From Melioribacteraceae bacterium (lineage in GTDB: Bacteria; Bacteroidota; Ignavibacteria; Ignavibacteriales; Melioribacteraceae): a stretch of DNA of 64,000 bases. The position numbers and the translations under genes were made by a program. Below, one piece after another: positions 36,253 to 44,505 of the stretch (the stretch's first letter is position 1; each line of letters opens with the position of its first letter). The stretch is from NCBI GenBank assembly GCA_026417375.1, contig JAOADJ010000004.1, positions 25,177-89,176 on the forward strand. Direction: 5' to 3'. Below the pieces are notes generated by a model. That model did not search any database. It was given only the letters and a program-made list of their open reading frames with translations, and had not been told where the DNA came from.

Positions 36253-36288
36253 AAAGGATAAGTAAGTCCTTTATCTTATTTATCCTTT
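36253..36288 (+). terminator. Hairpin with alternative pairings between the regulator and the 16-heme cytochrome gene
   Basis: Arm 36253-36266 pairs with 36275-36288 over 14 positions with one G-T wobble. The 5' arm can instead pair its first six bases with TCCTTT at 36267-36272. There is no strong T run after it. It may terminate the upstream block or, being 61-96 bases before the ATG at 36349, act as a leader element for the cytochrome gene. Confidence 0.5.
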
Positions 36289-36348
36289 GTCTTAATTATA
36301 TTAAAATAAATCCGATAATCAGGTATAAATTTAATTTTATAGGTTTTT

Positions 36349-38796
36349 ATGAAAAAATTTTCTCTTTTATTCATTTTGTTAATACTGACAAATATTTCGT
36401 TTTCGCAAAGCAAAGAAGATCAAGTTTGTTTGGATTGTCATAGTGATAATACATTAACGAAGAAAAAACAGGGAAAAATAATTTCTCTATTTGTTGATGG
36501 GAAAAAATTTGCTCAATCAGTCCACAAAGATATAAGTTGTATTGGTTGTCATTCTGATGTAGATCCTGAAAATTTACCCCATCCAGAAAATTTAGCTAAG
36601 GTAAATTGTGGAAATTGCCACGACGATAAAACTAAATCAGTTGCAAGCGATGTTCATCATAGATTAAAAGTTAAAAATCCTCCAACTTGTATTTCCTGTC
36701 ATGGTAATCATGAAGTTATTAAACCACCTGTTAATAATTCAGTCAAGGTTAAAGAATATTGCAATAAATGTCACACTGATAAAATTTTAGCAAACAACTA
36801 TCACGGCAAATTAGTAGAAAAAAATAACTGTCTTGCTTGCCACAAAAAAGTAGATGTTAAATTAACTCTTCCTTCATCGGTTCATAAAAATTTAGAATGT
36901 GCAGATTGTCATAATTATATTTCAAATAATTTAGCAAATCATCCAAAGAATGTTAAGAATACTCAAAAAGCAGATTGTTATTTATGCCATAGTCAAATTG
37001 CAAAAGAACATAGAGAAAGTATTCATGGTATTTCTTTAAGTGAAGGAATTGATGAAGCAGCAATGTGTTGGGATTGTCATGGTTCTCATAATATTCAAAA
37101 AGTGAAATCAGAATTCAGCTTAGTATCTTCAAAAAATCTTGCTTCAACTTGTGGAAAATGTCATGACAATAAAAAGTTTCAAGATAAGTTTGACTTAGGA
37201 ATTAAAAATCCAGCAGCAAGTTATTCTCAATCAATTCATGGAAAGTTATTAGTAAATGGGAATAAAGATGTTGCCACTTGTACAGTTTGCCACGGTGTTC
37301 ATAATATAAAAAATAAAGTTCAAGAAGGTTCAACAATTTCTTCAAGTAATATTCCTAATCTTTGTGGACAATGTCATAAAAAAGAAACCGAAGATTATAC
37401 ACAATCAATACATTGGATAAGAGCTAAAAAAGGATTTAGAGAATCACCTGTTTGTTCAGATTGTCATAGTGAACATAATATTGATCCGATTAATTCACAG
37501 AACAGAAGAGAAGAAGCAAAGAAATTACAAGAACAAACTTGTATCGTTTGTCATCAAAATCCTATGATTGCGCGTCGTTTCGGACATACCGGTGATCAAG
37601 CTAAATTTTATCAAGATAGCTATCATGGTTTAGCTGTTATGCGTGGCGATAAAGATGCAGCTATGTGTATTGATTGTCACGGTGTTCACAAAATTTTACC
37701 AAAAAAATATTCTGAATCAACAGTTAGCAAAGAAAATGTAAAAGCTACTTGCCAAAAATGTCATCAAGATGCAACTCAGGTTTTTTCTGAAAGTTATTCT
37801 CATATTACACAAAATGAACAAGCGGCAAAAATTGAAAGTATAGTTGCCAATATTTATTTCTGGATGATCTTTTCAATTATTGGTGGTATGGTTTTACACA
37901 ATTTATTAATATTCTTATATGAAATTAAAAAGAAGAAAAATAAACTTGTTAATGATATTACAATTCCAAGATTTACTAAAAATGAAGTAATACAACATTT
38001 CTTGCTTTTAACTTCATTTATAATTTTGGCAATTACAGGATTTGCACTTAAATATCCTACAAGCTGGTGGTCTCAAATGCTTATTGATCTTGGAATGACA
38101 GAAACCATTCGTCAGTATATTCATAGAGTTGCTGCTGTAATTATGATGTTAACCGGGGTTTATCATATTGGATATTTATTATTTACACCACGTGGAAGAG
38201 ATGTTTTATTTAATTTAATTCCAAAGTGGAGTGATGTTATTGAAGCACGTGATAATATTTTATACTATTTAAGAATCAAAAAAGAAAAACCAAAATTTGA
38301 TAAATATGACTATACTGAAAAAGCTGAATACTGGGCTTTGATTTGGGGAACAATTGTTATGGGTGTTACAGGATTATTCTTATGGTTTCCAACTTTAGTT
38401 GGCGACTGGGCTCCTGTTTGGTTAATTAAAGTAAGTGAGTTAATTCATTTTTATGAAGCAATTCTTGCTACATTAGCAATTGTTGTTTGGCATTGGTTTT
38501 TTGTAATTTTCCATCCACATGAATATCCTATGAGCTTAACCTGGATTGATGGTAAAATGAGTTTGAAAAATTATCGCCATCATCATGAGAAACATTTTAG
38601 AAAAGTAGTTTTAGAATGGAAAGAATATAAAGCTGGAAAACGTGAAATGAAAAAAGTAAGTAATTCAACAATGTTATTTACTTCAACTTTAGAAAAAAAT
38701 GGATTAAATCCAGACTCAATTATAGATCATGAAATTGAAAATGATCCCGAATTAAAAAATTGGATTGAAGAAAAATTAAACTCAGAATCAAAATAA
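36349..38796 (+). CDS. 16-heme c-type cytochrome fused to a C-terminal cytochrome b (CbcL-like)
   Basis: The 815-residue protein has a signal peptide, a periplasmic region with sixteen CXXCH sites (from CLDCH near 27 to CQKCH near 470), then five or so membrane helices from about 498. The membrane part resembles a b561/hydrogenase-type cytochrome b: histidines in IQHFLLLTSFIILAITGFALKY, RQYIHRVAAVIMMLTGVYHIGY and VVWHWFFVIFHPHEY are candidate heme ligands. The architecture is that of Geobacter CbcL-type quinol:periplasmic cytochrome oxidoreductases, though with more c hemes. It is expected to oxidise quinol and pass electrons to the tetraheme and conduit cytochromes encoded next. Confidence 0.93.
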   Translation: MKKFSLLFILLILTNISFSQSKEDQVCLDCHSDNTLTKKKQGKIISLFVDGKKFAQSVHKDISCIGCHSDVDPENLPHPENLAKVNCGNCHDDKTKSVASDVHHRLKVKNPPTCISCHGNHEVIKPPVNNSVKVKEYCNKCHTDKILANNYHGKLVEKNNCLACHKKVDVKLTLPSSVHKNLECADCHNYISNNLANHPKNVKNTQKADCYLCHSQIAKEHRESIHGISLSEGIDEAAMCWDCHGSHNIQKVKSEFSLVSSKNLASTCGKCHDNKKFQDKFDLGIKNPAASYSQSIHGKLLVNGNKDVATCTVCHGVHNIKNKVQEGSTISSSNIPNLCGQCHKKETEDYTQSIHWIRAKKGFRESPVCSDCHSEHNIDPINSQNRREEAKKLQEQTCIVCHQNPMIARRFGHTGDQAKFYQDSYHGLAVMRGDKDAAMCIDCHGVHKILPKKYSESTVSKENVKATCQKCHQDATQVFSESYSHITQNEQAAKIESIVANIYFWMIFSIIGGMVLHNLLIFLYEIKKKKNKLVNDITIPRFTKNEVIQHFLLLTSFIILAITGFALKYPTSWWSQMLIDLGMTETIRQYIHRVAAVIMMLTGVYHIGYLLFTPRGRDVLFNLIPKWSDVIEARDNILYYLRIKKEKPKFDKYDYTEKAEYWALIWGTIVMGVTGLFLWFPTLVGDWAPVWLIKVSELIHFYEAILATLAIVVWHWFFVIFHPHEYPMSLTWIDGKMSLKNYRHHHEKHFRKVVLEWKEYKAGKREMKKVSNSTMLFTSTLEKNGLNPDSIIDHEIENDPELKNWIEEKLNSESK

Positions 38797-38856
38797 ATTA
38801 TAAAATTAATATTGTTCTTTGAATTCTATTTATTAAAATAAATCTTCAATAAATCC

Positions 38857-38865
38857 TAAGGAGGA
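38857..38865 (+). promoter_or_regulatory. Near-consensus Shine-Dalgarno of the tetraheme cytochrome
   Basis: TAAGGAGGA five bases before ATG 38870 is the strongest ribosome site in the window, where most genes have only three- or four-base matches. It suggests that the small tetraheme cytochrome is made in excess over its neighbours. Confidence 0.7.
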
Positions 38866-38869
38866 TATT

Positions 38870-39418
38870 ATGCTCAAAAAAGTATTATTCACATTTTTAT
38901 TCGTTGGTATCTTAGCTTTTGTTTTACCAACAAATTTATCAGCTCAACCATATGGTTATGAAGGAACACAAGTTTGCGGAATGTGCCATAAAACAGAAAA
39001 AGCAGGACAACAATTAAAAATTTGGCAAGAAAGTAAACATGCTCAAGCTTATAAAACTTTATTAACTCCTGAAGCAGATAAAATTGCTGCAGAAAAAGGA
39101 TTTAAAACAAAAGCAGTAGAAACAAAAGAATGTTTGAAATGCCATGCAACTGGTTATGATGTTGATAAAAGTTTAATTGGTACAAAGTTCAAAGTGGAAG
39201 ATGGCGTTCAATGTGAAAGTTGTCATGGTGCTGGTTCTGCATACAAAGCAATGGCTGTTATGAAAAGCCGTGAAGAATCAATTAAAAAAGGAATGACATT
39301 CCATGAAGATAAAACTAAATATTGTGTTGGATGTCATAACCCTGAAAGTCCAACTTATAAAGAATTCAAGTTTGAAGAAATGTGGAAAAAAATTGAACAT
39401 AAAGTACCGAAAGGTTAA
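38870..39418 (+). CDS. Exported tetraheme c-type cytochrome (c554-like)
   Basis: The 182-residue protein has a signal peptide ending in SAQP and four CXXCH sites: CGMCH, CLKCH, CESCH and CVGCH. The pattern YEGTQVCGMCHKTEK followed by WQESKHAQAYKTL and VQCESCHGAGSAYK is that of the cytochrome c554/c-prime-multiheme family, in which an SKHA-type His is a distal ligand. It is small and soluble, probably a periplasmic shuttle between the quinol-linked 16-heme cytochrome and outer-membrane components. A very strong ribosome site suggests high expression. Confidence 0.94.
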   Translation: MLKKVLFTFLFVGILAFVLPTNLSAQPYGYEGTQVCGMCHKTEKAGQQLKIWQESKHAQAYKTLLTPEADKIAAEKGFKTKAVETKECLKCHATGYDVDKSLIGTKFKVEDGVQCESCHGAGSAYKAMAVMKSREESIKKGMTFHEDKTKYCVGCHNPESPTYKEFKFEEMWKKIEHKVPKG

Positions 39419-39437
39419 TTCTTTAATGGGTTAAAAA

Positions 39438-40700
39438 ATGAAAAAATTTATTTTAATATTATTGTTTCTACCATTAATAATTCAAGCACAGAATTTTAAT
39501 GGCAGATTCACTTCATCCTTTTATACATTCCAACGTTTTGATAACCTTCAAAATTCTGATACTTACATAAGAAATACAGAAGCTTTCTATCTCAATTTTA
39601 ATTATTCTAAAATCTCATTAAGAACTAGATTTAATTTTGAAACTAACATTGGGAACAAACTTGATAACGATCCGCGCGTTAGATTTTATAATTTATATTT
39701 AGAAGCAAGAGATATTTTAGATTTTGCAACAATTAAAATTGGAAGACAACCTCTCTTTACTCCAATTACTGGTGGATTGTTTGATGGTGTAAATTTGAGA
39801 TTAAAATATTCTGACTATGCAATAACTGCATATTATGGAGGAAATTTACCGGCATATCAAAAGTTGGAATTCTTAAAGGATTTAAGTGAAAATTATGTGA
39901 TGGGTGCCCGCTTTGATGCAAGCCCAATTGATCATCTTAATATTGCTTTTAGTTACATTGATAAAAATTTCAAACCGATGAATTATGAAGCACTTCGTTT
40001 AGATGAAGGTTTAGATCCAATTAAATTATTAATTATGCAAAACTCAAATCAATTTAAATTTGCCTCAGGTGAATTATCTTTTGAACTTCCAAATTGGTTT
40101 GAAATAAATGGTTTATTCGAATATGATTTGAATTATAAAGAGCCATCTAAAATTGAAGGAAATGGAAAATTCTGGCTTTTTGAAAATTTAGGAATCACTG
40201 GATATTATAACTGGCGTGAACCTAAAATTAGATACAATTCAATTTTTTCTGTTTTTAATTTTGGACACACCGAAGAATATGAAGCCGGTTTAGATTTTAA
40301 GATCAACAATAATTATTCATTCTTTGGAAAATTTGGAAATGTTAAATATGAAGATGAAAATTCTTCACGTTTGACTGTTGGAGCAATAACAAATTACGGT
40401 ACTATCAGTTTTAGAAAAAGTTTTGGATATGCAGGCGAATTAGATAATATTTCATTTTATACTGCTAAAACTTTTGCAAATGGATTTATTACACCATCAA
40501 TTGGAATTGCTTATACATCTTACAAACTTTCTAAAAATGATAATAAGAATAATATAATTTCTGCTTTAGCTGGTGTTAACATTTATCCTTGGAAAAAATG
40601 GTCTTTTGATCTTCAGGGACAATATTTTAACAATAAGATTTACAAAAATGATTTTAGAGTTTTATTAAAAGTAAATCACTGGTTTAATACTAATTTTTAG
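39438..40700 (+). CDS. Outer-membrane beta-barrel (porin-like) within the cytochrome cluster
   Basis: The 420-residue protein has a signal peptide ending QAQN and many alternating amphipathic strands with aromatic girdles (FNGRFTSSFYTFQRF, FATIKIGRQPLFTPITGG, SYSFFGKFGNVKY-type segments), ending in VLLKVNHWFNTNF, a terminal barrel strand. No Cys is seen in the mature part. Its place between a tetraheme and a 14-heme cytochrome parallels the porin component of porin-cytochrome conduits (MtrB, PioB, ExtI-like), although no direct sequence family can be named from inspection. Twenty bases separate it from the tetraheme gene and six from the next. Confidence 0.85.
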   Translation: MKKFILILLFLPLIIQAQNFNGRFTSSFYTFQRFDNLQNSDTYIRNTEAFYLNFNYSKISLRTRFNFETNIGNKLDNDPRVRFYNLYLEARDILDFATIKIGRQPLFTPITGGLFDGVNLRLKYSDYAITAYYGGNLPAYQKLEFLKDLSENYVMGARFDASPIDHLNIAFSYIDKNFKPMNYEALRLDEGLDPIKLLIMQNSNQFKFASGELSFELPNWFEINGLFEYDLNYKEPSKIEGNGKFWLFENLGITGYYNWREPKIRYNSIFSVFNFGHTEEYEAGLDFKINNNYSFFGKFGNVKYEDENSSRLTVGAITNYGTISFRKSFGYAGELDNISFYTAKTFANGFITPSIGIAYTSYKLSKNDNKNNIISALAGVNIYPWKKWSFDLQGQYFNNKIYKNDFRVLLKVNHWFNTNF

Positions 40701-40706
40701 AATGTT

Positions 40707-41912
40707 ATGAAAATAAAATACTTTTACACTGTAATAGGTTTATTGATAGTTGGATTATTAACAATAGCTGCAATCAACACAAATAATTTTGAAGATGAAA
40801 AAACTAATAAAGATGTTATAAAGTTTTCTCATAAACTTCATGCTGAAGCTTCAACTTGTGCTGATTGCCATACTAATGTTACATCATCAACATCCTTGAA
40901 AGATAAACTTCTACCTGAAAAATCTGTTTGTGCAACTTGTCATGATGTTAATGATGAAAAACAATGCAACACTTGTCATTATGAAGATAAATATGAACCA
41001 TTTGTTAAAAAAACTTCAGAACTAATTTTTAATCATAAAATACATTTAGGTAATTCAAATGTAACTTGTGAAAGTTGTCATAAAGGATTAACACAAGTTG
41101 ATTATAGTTTTGAAGCAAAAGGTTTCAATCCTTCAATGAATACATGTTATTCATGTCATAATGATAAGGCAGTTGCATCAAATGAATGCAAAACATGTCA
41201 TATTTCAACTGTCAATTTATTACCTCAAGACCATAAGAGCGTCTCATTTATGAAGATGCATAAATTCAAATCGCAAGAAGCAAATGCTGAATGCCAAATG
41301 TGCCATGAAAATAATTTCTGTGAATCATGCCACGTTTCAACAACTATGATAACCGAAAAAAATTCTAACAAAGATTTTATTACTCCATTTTCACCTCATA
41401 GTTATGTAGATAACACAAAACAACAAAATATCACACGTGTACATGATTTAAATTATAGATATACACATGGAATTGATTTAAAAGGAAAAACAACAGAATG
41501 TCAAACATGTCATCAAACAGAAACATTCTGTGCAGAATGTCATAATACATCTGGCGGCGATTATGCATTAACTGGAATGGTACCACAATCTCACAAAATG
41601 CCAAATTTTGTTACTTTAGGAGTTGGAAGTGGTGGCGGACAACACGCATTATTAGCTAAAAGAGATATTGAAAGATGTGCTTCATGCCACGATGTTCAAG
41701 GCGCTGATGCTACTTGTATTCTTTGCCATGTTGATAATGATGGTATAAAAGGCACTAATCCTAAAACTCATAAACGCAATTTTATGAGCACATCGGAACT
41801 TGGAGATTGGCATAATGATCGCGGTTCGGTTTGCTATACTTGTCATACAGATGCAAATGCAAGACCTGATGGAATTAAAGGTGTAGGTTTTTGTAGTTAT
41901 TGTCATAAATAA
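40707..41912 (+). CDS. Exported 14-heme c-type cytochrome
   Basis: The 401-residue protein has an N-terminal hydrophobic signal or anchor (YTVIGLLIVGLLTIAAI) and fourteen CXXCH sites, from CADCH to the very C-terminal CSYCHK. His residues before the motifs (FSHKLHAEAS, FNHKIHLGNS) supply likely distal ligands. A Gly-rich segment (TLGVGSGGGQHALLAKRDIERC) resembles decaheme/dodecaheme outer-membrane-associated cytochromes. It begins six bases after the porin-like gene, so it is a good candidate for the cytochrome of a porin-cytochrome complex on the periplasmic side. Confidence 0.93.
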   Translation: MKIKYFYTVIGLLIVGLLTIAAINTNNFEDEKTNKDVIKFSHKLHAEASTCADCHTNVTSSTSLKDKLLPEKSVCATCHDVNDEKQCNTCHYEDKYEPFVKKTSELIFNHKIHLGNSNVTCESCHKGLTQVDYSFEAKGFNPSMNTCYSCHNDKAVASNECKTCHISTVNLLPQDHKSVSFMKMHKFKSQEANAECQMCHENNFCESCHVSTTMITEKNSNKDFITPFSPHSYVDNTKQQNITRVHDLNYRYTHGIDLKGKTTECQTCHQTETFCAECHNTSGGDYALTGMVPQSHKMPNFVTLGVGSGGGQHALLAKRDIERCASCHDVQGADATCILCHVDNDGIKGTNPKTHKRNFMSTSELGDWHNDRGSVCYTCHTDANARPDGIKGVGFCSYCHK

Positions 41913-41935
41913 TTAACTCAACTTCTGGATAGAAT

Positions 41936-42937
41936 ATGAGAGCAAAAAATATTTACATAATAGTTTTATTAGTCGGTATAATTTCAATTGCATGTAGTGA
42001 ATTAAAAGAAGATGTAACTTTACCGACAAAAATTGGCGTGCATGGACCAAATGCATTGGTTGTTCAATCCCCTACTTTTCATGGTAAAATATTAGATGAA
42101 AATAAACTTGATGGTTGCCGCCAATGTCATGCTTCAAATTTAGCTGGTGGAACTGCTCAGGTTAGTTGTTTAAATTGCCATCCATCATTATCAATTCACA
42201 ATAAATATATTAACGATTTTACTTCACAAAATTTTCATGGAAAATATATTGCATCAAAAAATTGGAATATGAATGAATGTCAGAAATGTCACGGTGAATA
42301 TTACGCTGGAGGATCTTCAAGTCCTACTTGCTACACATGTCATAAAGACTCTGGCGGTCCTGAAGCATGTAATACTTGTCATGGTGACTTTACTAAAACA
42401 AGTTTAATTGCTCCACCACGGGCATTAAATAATGCAGTTTCAACTTCAGACCCCGGAGTAGGTGCACATACATTTCATTTAACACAAATTAAAATTGCAC
42501 CTGAAAATGTTAAATGTGAAGAATGTCATATAATTCCCAAAACATTTAGAACTGCTGGGCATATTGATTCTACACCAAAAGCCGAAGTAATCTTTAAAGG
42601 TCAACCAGCAAATTCTTCTTACAATTTTACAACTTATAAATGTTCAAATACTTATTGCCATGGAAATTTTGAATTCCTAAAGTCAAAAGCTAAATATCCT
42701 TTTGTTTACACTCTTGATAAAATAACTGGAAATAATTTTGCGCCACAATGGAATAAAGTTGATGGTACACAAGCAGCTTGTGGAACTTGTCATGGATTAC
42801 CACCAACTGGTCATCAAGCATCTACTTTAAATGCTTGTTCAACTTGTCATCCAACTGTTGTTGATACAAAAGGTAATATTATTGATGCTAAAAAACATAT
42901 GAATGGTAAAATAAATGTGTTTAATGAAGAATATTAA
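41936..42937 (+). CDS. Multiheme cytochrome lipoprotein with a CX4CH site
   Basis: The 333-residue protein has a lipoprotein signal with Cys20 (GIISIACSE), so it is lipid-anchored, probably in the outer membrane. It has eight CXXCH sites and one CSNTYCH (236-242), a CX4CH motif of the kind found in the Geobacter CxxxxCH...CXXCH repeat domain, followed by CGTCHGLPPTGHQ. It starts 23 bases after the 14-heme gene and is followed by a strong terminator, ending the operon. With the porin and 14-heme protein it could form the outer part of an electron conduit. Confidence 0.92.
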   Translation: MRAKNIYIIVLLVGIISIACSELKEDVTLPTKIGVHGPNALVVQSPTFHGKILDENKLDGCRQCHASNLAGGTAQVSCLNCHPSLSIHNKYINDFTSQNFHGKYIASKNWNMNECQKCHGEYYAGGSSSPTCYTCHKDSGGPEACNTCHGDFTKTSLIAPPRALNNAVSTSDPGVGAHTFHLTQIKIAPENVKCEECHIIPKTFRTAGHIDSTPKAEVIFKGQPANSSYNFTTYKCSNTYCHGNFEFLKSKAKYPFVYTLDKITGNNFAPQWNKVDGTQAACGTCHGLPPTGHQASTLNACSTCHPTVVDTKGNIIDAKKHMNGKINVFNEEY

Positions 42938-42959
42938 TATCTTCTAAAAAGGTAAAATT

Positions 42960-42988
42960 AAGCCGCTTTATTAAAGCGGCTTTTTTAT
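42960..42988 (+). terminator. Rho-independent terminator closing the cytochrome operon
   Basis: A 10-bp GC-rich stem with AAGCCGCTTT and AAAGCGGCTT arms surrounds a 3-base loop and is followed by a run of six T residues. It is the best intrinsic terminator in the window and separates the cytochrome operon from the sigma-54 activator gene. Confidence 0.9.
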
Positions 42989-42997
42989 TATATTTAC

Positions 42998-43022
42998 TGA
43001 AACAATTTGAAACAATGAAACA
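42998..43022 (+). promoter_or_regulatory. Three direct TGAAACA repeats before the sigma-54 activator gene
   Basis: TGAAACA occurs at 42998, 43008 and 43016, ending two bases before the ATG at 43025. The same half-site forms the palindromes at 44360-44379 and 44413-44439 upstream of the next operon, suggesting binding and autoregulation by the encoded activator. Confidence 0.55.
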
Positions 43023-43024
43023 AA

Positions 43025-44350
43025 ATGTCCATGTTAGATGATAAATTAAAAGACCGAATTCTTGATTCAATTGCTGAAGGAGTTTTTACTGTAGATAAAG
43101 ATTTTAGAATTAATTTTTTTAATAAAGCAGCCGAAAAAATTACAGGTCAAAAAAGAGAAGAAGTTCTTGGTAAATTTTGTAAGAATATCTTCAAATCCCC
43201 CGTTTGTTTATCCGATTGCCCCATTGCATTAGTCCTAAAAACAAAAAAAAGCATTTTTGATTATGAGTCAAAAATAACAGATGCAAATGGAAAACTAATA
43301 CCAATTAAACTTAATTCAGCTATTCTTTTTGATGAAAATAATTTTGCTACAGGTGGTATTGTAACATTCAGAGATTTATCACAAATTCAAAATTTTGATG
43401 ATGATATTAATTTAGAACAAAATTTTTTTGGTATAATCGGGCATAGCAAAGAAATGAAAGAAATATTCAATTTAATAACCGAAATTGCAACAAGTGATGC
43501 CCCGGTATTTATTCGTGGTGAATCTGGTACAGGTAAAGAGTTAATAGCAAATGCAATTCAAAAGCTATCTAATAGAAAAGATAAACCGTTTATAAAAATT
43601 AATTGTTCAGTTTTTCCTTCTAATTTATTAGCAAGCGAATTATTTGGGCATATAAAAGGAGCTTTTACAGATGCTGTAAAAGATAGACCCGGAAGATTTG
43701 AACTTGCAGATAAAGGAACAATTTTTTTAGATGAAGTGGCGGAAATGCCTCTTCAGATGCAAATTCAATTATTAAGAGTTTTACAGGAAGGCACTTTTGA
43801 AAGAATTGGAGAATCTCTCACAAGAACAACTGATGTAAGAATAATCGCCGCAACTAATATCGATATAAATTTAGCATTAAAAACAGGAAAATTCAGAGAA
43901 GATCTTTTTTATAGATTAAATGTAATTCCAATTGAAATTCCACCACTAAGAGAAAGAAAAGAAGATATACCACTTCTTGTAAAACATTTTATTAAAAAAT
44001 ATTCAAGGGTTTATAAAAAAGAAATAAATGATATTGAACCAGATGCTTTAGGTACTTTAATTGAGTATGATTGGAAAGGAAATGTTCGAGAATTAGAAAA
44101 CGTAATTGAATATGCACTTGTCAGAACAAATTCGGGAGAAACAATTCAATTAAATAAATTACCAAATAATATTGTCCTTAATGATTTCAACTCAACTAAC
44201 CCACCTTTTTCAAATTCCAAAGAAAGAACCGAAATGTTAATGCTTTTGGAAAAATATCAGTGGAACAGAACAAAAGTAGCCGAAGTTCTTGGAATTGGAA
44301 GAACAACTCTTTGGAGAAAATTAAAAAAATTAAACATTATCGTTGAATAA
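43025..44350 (+). CDS. Sigma-54-dependent transcriptional activator with Cys-containing PAS domain
   Basis: The 441-residue protein has an N-terminal PAS domain (about 8-120) containing Cys52, Cys61 and Cys65, a pattern suited to redox or metal sensing. The AAA+ domain follows (137-370) with Walker A GESGTGKE (165-172), Walker B GTIFLDE (231-237) and an R-finger region REDLFYRLNVIPI. The sigma-54 contact loop reads GAFTDA rather than GAFTGA (212-217). A Fis-type helix-turn-helix closes it (NRTKVAEVLGIGRTTLWRKL). The downstream intergenic region holds palindromic sites and a -24/-12 promoter, so the cytochrome/rhodanese operon is its likely target. It is flanked by a terminator. Confidence 0.94.
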   Translation: MSMLDDKLKDRILDSIAEGVFTVDKDFRINFFNKAAEKITGQKREEVLGKFCKNIFKSPVCLSDCPIALVLKTKKSIFDYESKITDANGKLIPIKLNSAILFDENNFATGGIVTFRDLSQIQNFDDDINLEQNFFGIIGHSKEMKEIFNLITEIATSDAPVFIRGESGTGKELIANAIQKLSNRKDKPFIKINCSVFPSNLLASELFGHIKGAFTDAVKDRPGRFELADKGTIFLDEVAEMPLQMQIQLLRVLQEGTFERIGESLTRTTDVRIIAATNIDINLALKTGKFREDLFYRLNVIPIEIPPLRERKEDIPLLVKHFIKKYSRVYKKEINDIEPDALGTLIEYDWKGNVRELENVIEYALVRTNSGETIQLNKLPNNIVLNDFNSTNPPFSNSKERTEMLMLLEKYQWNRTKVAEVLGIGRTTLWRKLKKLNIIVE

Positions 44351-44359
44351 TGTTTCATG

Positions 44360-44379
44360 CGTTTCAATTCATTGAAACG
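44360..44379. promoter_or_regulatory. Palindromic upstream activator site 1
   Basis: CGTTTCAA and TTGAAACG form a perfect 8-bp inverted repeat with a 4-base spacer, about 112-131 bases upstream of the -24 element. An additional half-site TGTTTCAT lies at 44351. Position and symmetry fit an enhancer site of the adjacent Fis-type activator. Confidence 0.6.
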
Positions 44380-44412
44380 TTTCTGTTAAATTTTCACAAT
44401 AAATTATAATGT

Positions 44413-44439
44413 GTTTCATTCAAGTTTAATAAATGAAAC
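44413..44439. promoter_or_regulatory. Palindromic upstream activator site 2
   Basis: GTTTCATT and AATGAAAC form a perfect 8-bp inverted repeat with an 11-base spacer, about 52-78 bases upstream of the -24 element. The half-site matches those of site 1 and of the repeats before the activator gene. Confidence 0.6.
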
Positions 44440-44490
44440 GATTTGTTTTATCATTAGGACTAAAACCTCTTTTTTTAATGAATTTTTTAA

Positions 44491-44505
44491 TGGCACTTTA
44501 ATTGC
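44491..44505 (+). promoter_or_regulatory. Sigma-54 (-24/-12) promoter
   Basis: TGGCAC at 44491-44496, five bases, then TTGC at 44502-44505 matches the RpoN consensus exactly in both elements and spacing. Transcription should start near 44517, giving a short leader of about 18 bases before ATG 44535. It lies just downstream of the activator gene and its putative binding sites. Confidence 0.88.

Noticed and set aside
36424..37780. Regular short repeats across the cytochrome genes as a CRISPR-like or tandem array
   Set aside because: The recurring TGTCAT/TGCCAT words are heme-binding Cys-His codons at irregular spacing, not DNA repeats with uniform spacers.
41682..41906. Antisense open frame rich in Met, Thr and Ile (also at 31497-31706 and 45298-45522)
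   Set aside because: These frames arise because the repeated TGTCAT of CXXCH codons reads as ATGACA on the other strand. They lack ribosome sites and lie wholly inside real cytochrome genes.
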